From Kribbella steppae (GTDB lineage Bacteria > Actinomycetota > Actinomycetes > Propionibacteriales > Kribbellaceae), in NCBI RefSeq assembly GCF_004342025.1, contig NZ_SLWN01000001.1, positions 417,972 through 481,971 on the forward strand: a stretch of 64,000 nt of DNA. The letters run 5' to 3'. Below are positions 61,407 to 64,000 of the stretch, piece by piece. The stretch's first letter is position 1, and the number at the start of each line of letters is the position of its first letter. The position numbers and the translations under genes were made by a program. The notes under the pieces were generated by a model. That model searched no databases, was not told where the DNA came from, and saw nothing but the letters and a program-made list of their open reading frames with translations.

Positions 61407-61822
61407 CGCTACCCGCCCCTCAGACAGCAGTTACGCGGACAGTAGCCGGGAGAATACGGCAAGCAACTGCCGTCCGGGAGACCTCAGACCAGGATCCGGA
61501 TGGTCTATCGCTCCCCGCAGCCATACTGTTACCCCGCTTGCGGGCAGTGTCACCCATATCGGGCAAGAGTGACACCTTCAGTACCGTCGTCATAGCTCCT
61601 CTCTCATGCCCGATCCGGTCGATCGGGCAGCGCACACCATGCCACACGCTGCGGGCAGGTTCGAATATCCGTGCGAACAACATGGTAAAGAACAGATCAA
61701 CTGTCACGCATAGTAACCGATCTGTGGACTCGGCCTGTGGAAAACTCTCCCGTGGCGAGGGGTCAAATACCGCTTTCCCGGGCATAGGGTCGCAGTAACC
61801 CTGCTACCCCTGGAGGACCAGG
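61407..61822. promoter_or_regulatory. Divergent promoter region of secretion operon and aldo/keto reductase
   Basis: No gene is supported. The region is distinctly richer in A+T around 61660-61760. GTGTCAC (61547-61553) and GTGACAC (61569-61575) form an inverted repeat, and ACGGCA/TGCCGT (61456-61473) a small hairpin near the secretion operon start. Specific -35/-10 boxes are not certain. Confidence 0.4.
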
Positions 61823-62698
61823 ATGGAAACTCGCCGACTGGGCAGACTCGGGCACGACAGCTCGGTCCTCATCTACGGCGCCGCATCGCTCGGCGGGGTC
61901 GACCAGGATCGGGCCGACGCCTCGATCCAGGAGGCCCTTGATGCCGGTATCAACCACTTCGACGTCGCAGCCGATTACGGCGACGCCGAGCTCCGGCTCG
62001 GTCCGCGGATGCCGGAGATCCGCGACCGCATCTTCCTCGCGACCAAGACGGGCCGCCGTACCGCTGAAGAGGCGTGGGCCGAGATCAATCGGTCGCTCGA
62101 GCGACTGCAGACCGATCACGTCGACCTGATCCAGATGCACGCGGTCTGTGATCTGGAGAATCTCGATCTCGTCACTGGTAAGGGCGGTTCGCTCGAAGCG
62201 GCGATCCGGGCCAAGGAAGAAGGTCTGGTCCGGGCGATCGGAATCACCGGGCATACCGACCAGGCGCCTGCCGTCCATACCGAAGCATTGCGCCGGTTCG
62301 ACTTCGACAGCGTGCTGACACCACTGAACTACCGGCTGTCGACGGATCCGCAGTACGCCGCCGACTACGCCGCCCTGGTGGATGCGGTGAAGGCGTCCGA
62401 CGCCGCGCTGATGACGATCAAGATGATTGCCCGGCGCAACTGGCGGGAGGGCGAGGAGAAGACCTACGACACCTGGTATCGGCCGTTCGACGAGCAGCGC
62501 TATGTCACCGCGGCGACCGCGTGGCTCCTCAACGGGCACCCGGAAATCACCGGCCTCGCCACGGCCGGCGAGACTCGGTTGCTGCGCCAGATGGTCGTCG
62601 CCGAGCGCGAGCGTGCCGACCTCACACCGGAGGCCGCCGCCGCCATCCTCGGCGAGGTCCAGGACTACACGTCACCCTTCGTGGACATCCCGATCTGA
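61823..62698 (+). CDS. Aldo/keto reductase with complete catalytic tetrad
   Basis: The ATG follows GGAGGACC. The 291-residue barrel has Asp and Tyr in HFDVAADYGDAE, Lys in FLATKTGR and His in VDLIQMHAV, the full set, in contrast to the reductase at 38157-38981. The family resembles bacterial AKR proteins that reduce aldehydes with NADPH. The C-terminal part (FDEQRYVTAATAWLLNGHPEIT) is typical of the radical-SAM-unrelated AKR subgroup with a slightly long tail. Substrate is unknown. Confidence 0.9.
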   Translation: METRRLGRLGHDSSVLIYGAASLGGVDQDRADASIQEALDAGINHFDVAADYGDAELRLGPRMPEIRDRIFLATKTGRRTAEEAWAEINRSLERLQTDHVDLIQMHAVCDLENLDLVTGKGGSLEAAIRAKEEGLVRAIGITGHTDQAPAVHTEALRRFDFDSVLTPLNYRLSTDPQYAADYAALVDAVKASDAALMTIKMIARRNWREGEEKTYDTWYRPFDEQRYVTAATAWLLNGHPEITGLATAGETRLLRQMVVAERERADLTPEAAAAILGEVQDYTSPFVDIPI

Positions 62699-62764
62699 CG
62701 GGACGTGTGCCACGTCACACCCGTTTCGCCGCATTTCGGTCACCTCCCGATACGGTCAAGCGCT

Positions 62765-62804
62765 TGTACGTCGTACCTGCGTTCGGACGCCGGTACGACG
62801 TACA
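62765..62804. terminator. Strong 40-nt hairpin between aldo/keto reductase and thioredoxin genes
   Basis: TGTACGTCGTACC pairs perfectly with GGTACGACGTACA; inside, GCGT-TCGG-ACGC continues the stem after a single T/C mismatch. No T tract follows. It may terminate the reductase transcript or be a leader element of the thioredoxin gene, 70 bases before its start. Confidence 0.65.
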
Positions 62805-62873
62805 TCGGCCGGGAACACCCGCGGCCGATTCGGTGTTGTAGAGGCTGTATTCGTCTAAATTTCGGAGGTCGTA

Positions 62874-63263
62874 GTGGCAACGGTCGAGCTGTCCCAGGAG
62901 AACTTCAACGAGGTCGTCAGCGGTGAGGGTCTCGTGCTGGTGGACTTCTGGGCGGAGTGGTGCGGCCCGTGCAAGATGTTCGGACCGGTGTTCGAGAAGT
63001 CGTCCGAGGAGCACTCGGACATCACTTTCGGCAAGGTCGACACCGAGGCACAGATCGAGCTCGCCCAGGCGTTCGAGATCCGCTCGATCCCGACCCTGAT
63101 GGCCGTCCGTGACGGCGTCGTCCTCTACTCCCAGCCCGGCGCGCTGCCGGCGCCCGCCCTGGAGGATCTGATCGGCCAGCTCCGCGCCGTCGACATGGAA
63201 GAGGTCCGGGCGCAGATCGCCGCCCACGAGGCCGAACACGGCACCGAGCCGCACACCCACTGA
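62874..63263 (+). CDS. Thioredoxin
   Basis: The GTG follows CGGAGG with five bases between. The 129-residue product has the thioredoxin fold with active site WAEWCGPCKM, the conserved cis-Pro in IRSIPTLMAVRDG, and an extra C-terminal helix of about 20 residues (VRAQIAAHEAEHG...). It reduces protein disulfides in the cytoplasm. It is monocistronic by appearance, with hairpins on both sides. Confidence 0.95.
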   Translation: MATVELSQENFNEVVSGEGLVLVDFWAEWCGPCKMFGPVFEKSSEEHSDITFGKVDTEAQIELAQAFEIRSIPTLMAVRDGVVLYSQPGALPAPALEDLIGQLRAVDMEEVRAQIAAHEAEHGTEPHTH

Positions 63264-63269
63264 ATCAAA

Positions 63270-63295
63270 CGTCTGTGAGCCAGAGCTCACAGACG
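63270..63295. terminator. 11-bp terminator between convergent genes
   Basis: CGTCTGTGAGC-CAGA-GCTCACAGACG is a perfect stem, six bases after the thioredoxin stop and facing the end of the next convergent gene; likely bidirectional. Confidence 0.85.
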
Positions 63296-63317
63296 GCGGT
63301 ACAGCGAATCCGAGTGC

Positions 63318-64000
63318 TCAACCATGGAGTGCTCGGATTTGTCTTGCCACGTCACCCCTGGCGCTGCCGTCCTTGAGGTGCGGACTTGCGTCGATGGCCG
63401 ATCGCAGCGCGGCATGCTCGGCCGGCGAGAGGCGGTTCCACTCGTCGCGGACCAGCCTGAGCGCGTGGTACTGCTCGTTCCCGGTCAGCGGTCGGCTCAC
63501 GGCCTCGAGCAGGATCTCACCGTCGATCAGCGAGGGATCACCCTCCATCAGGCCCAGGGCGAGCACCCGCACGATCGGCGTACCTTCGCGGAACATCGCC
63601 TTGACCTCGTCCTGGTCGAACTTCTCGACGACCGCTGCGCCGGCCACGCGCTCGATGATCCGGTCGAGCACCATCGCCCGGACGTTCTTGAGTTCGGGAC
63701 CACGCAGCTCTGTGTAGATCGTGGCGTAGGCATCGAGCTCGCGGCCGAGGCCAAGTCGCTGCAGGCTGTTGGCAGCTCGCCGGGCACTGGCGGCGACCTG
63801 CCGCACCAACTGCACCTCGAACTGGCCGAGTCTCGTCGACCTGATCCGGTCGATGATCGACGGCGTGATGAGCAGCAGGACGCCAATCCCCAGCACCAAG
63901 GCCAGAACGCCTTCGTCGACGTCGGAAAAGAGCCCCACCAGGCCGGTGACGAGCAGACCGACGCCCGCCAGGAGACACACAGCGCGAGCCGCGACGTCGA
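63318..64000 (-). CDS. Membrane protein, N-terminus cut by window edge
   Basis: The frame is open to the right edge, and no ribosome-binding site precedes the GTG at 63980, so the start is outside. Two hydrophobic helices (VCLLAGVGLLVTGLVGLFS; GVLALVLGIGVLLLITPS) are followed by about 170 soluble residues (IIERVAGAAVVEKFDQDEVKAMF; LRSAIDASPHLKDG) without a recognised motif. The soluble part is helical and would be cytoplasmic. I do not recognise the family. Confidence 0.6.
   Translation of the reverse strand, partial: DVAARAVCLLAGVGLLVTGLVGLFSDVDEGVLALVLGIGVLLLITPSIIDRIRSTRLGQFEVQLVRQVAASARRAANSLQRLGLGRELDAYATIYTELRGPELKNVRAMVLDRIIERVAGAAVVEKFDQDEVKAMFREGTPIVRVLALGLMEGDPSLIDGEILLEAVSRPLTGNEQYHALRLVRDEWNRLSPAEHAALRSAIDASPHLKDGSARGDVARQIRALHG

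Noticed and set aside
61420..61785. 121-codon minus-strand frame in the divergent promoter region
   Set aside because: Its base use is unlike the coding regions here and it overlaps inverted repeats; more likely regulatory DNA.

Overview
The window is high-GC actinobacterial chromosome. The order peroxiredoxin (ahpE) - DUF3052 - aceE, the fasR-fabD-fabH-acpP-fabF-accD-DUF3145 block, the HTH_42 and CGNR proteins, and the abundant GTAC/CGTACG-rich codons point to Propionibacteriales, probably a Kribbella-like organism. This is inferred from gene content; no rRNA is present to confirm it.

Left part (1-14.3 kb): the end of an unknown gene, a ROK-family kinase and a small membrane protein, then one 11.2-kb gene on the minus strand. 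It encodes a 3739-residue assembly-line protein: AMP-ligase, about 1130 residues of Glu/Ala/Pro/Thr repeats, ketosynthase, acyltransferase, carrier-like domain, half condensation domain, adenylation domain. Several catalytic positions are lost (KS Cys to Trp, KS His to Asn, A10 Lys to Arg). tRNA-Val(UAC) follows.

Central metabolism (14.3-33 kb): ahpE and a DUF3052 gene are divergent from aceE (pyruvate dehydrogenase E1). A 7-kb accessory stretch follows: SemiSWEET-like protein, flavoprotein, LuxR regulator, pirin, a 5'-truncated LysE gene, CGNR regulator and PHP protein. Then comes the fatty-acid operon. FabD is fused to a biotinyl-like domain whose modified Lys is Arg. A 19-bp palindrome sits at the -35 position in front of fabD, where the FasR activator would bind.

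Middle (33-50.7 kb): a LacI-family relic; a moxR-DUF58-VWA operon whose moxR gene is bracketed by two 166-nt full-length hairpin elements that share only their tip and stem pattern; a membrane protein with a Pro/Thr tail; an aldo/keto reductase lacking the usual His; a GH2 beta-galactosidase-like pseudogene; a secreted hydrolase; an SDR whose start codon and ribosome-binding site lie in a 20-bp hairpin; a secreted metalloprotease; a TetR-BVMO-SDR unit; Lrp; an RBBP9-type hydrolase; an AlkZ-like HTH_42 protein.

Right part (50.9-64 kb): a minus-strand operon resembling the actinobacterial type IV secretion/conjugation module (TcpC/VirB8-like, small VirB2-like, VirB3/PrgI-like, VirB4-like ATPase, VirB6/TrbL-like, second VirB8-like protein, peptidoglycan hydrolase, M48 protease). 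No relaxase, VirD4 or integrase is in view. The window ends with an aldo/keto reductase, thioredoxin and a membrane protein cut by the window edge.

Repeats deserve attention. Two 92-94-nt elements share 22-bp terminal inverted repeats and a 48-nt spacer of unrelated sequence. There are also the two 166-nt hairpins, and a 29-nt sequence shared by the translation starts of fabH and an SDR gene.
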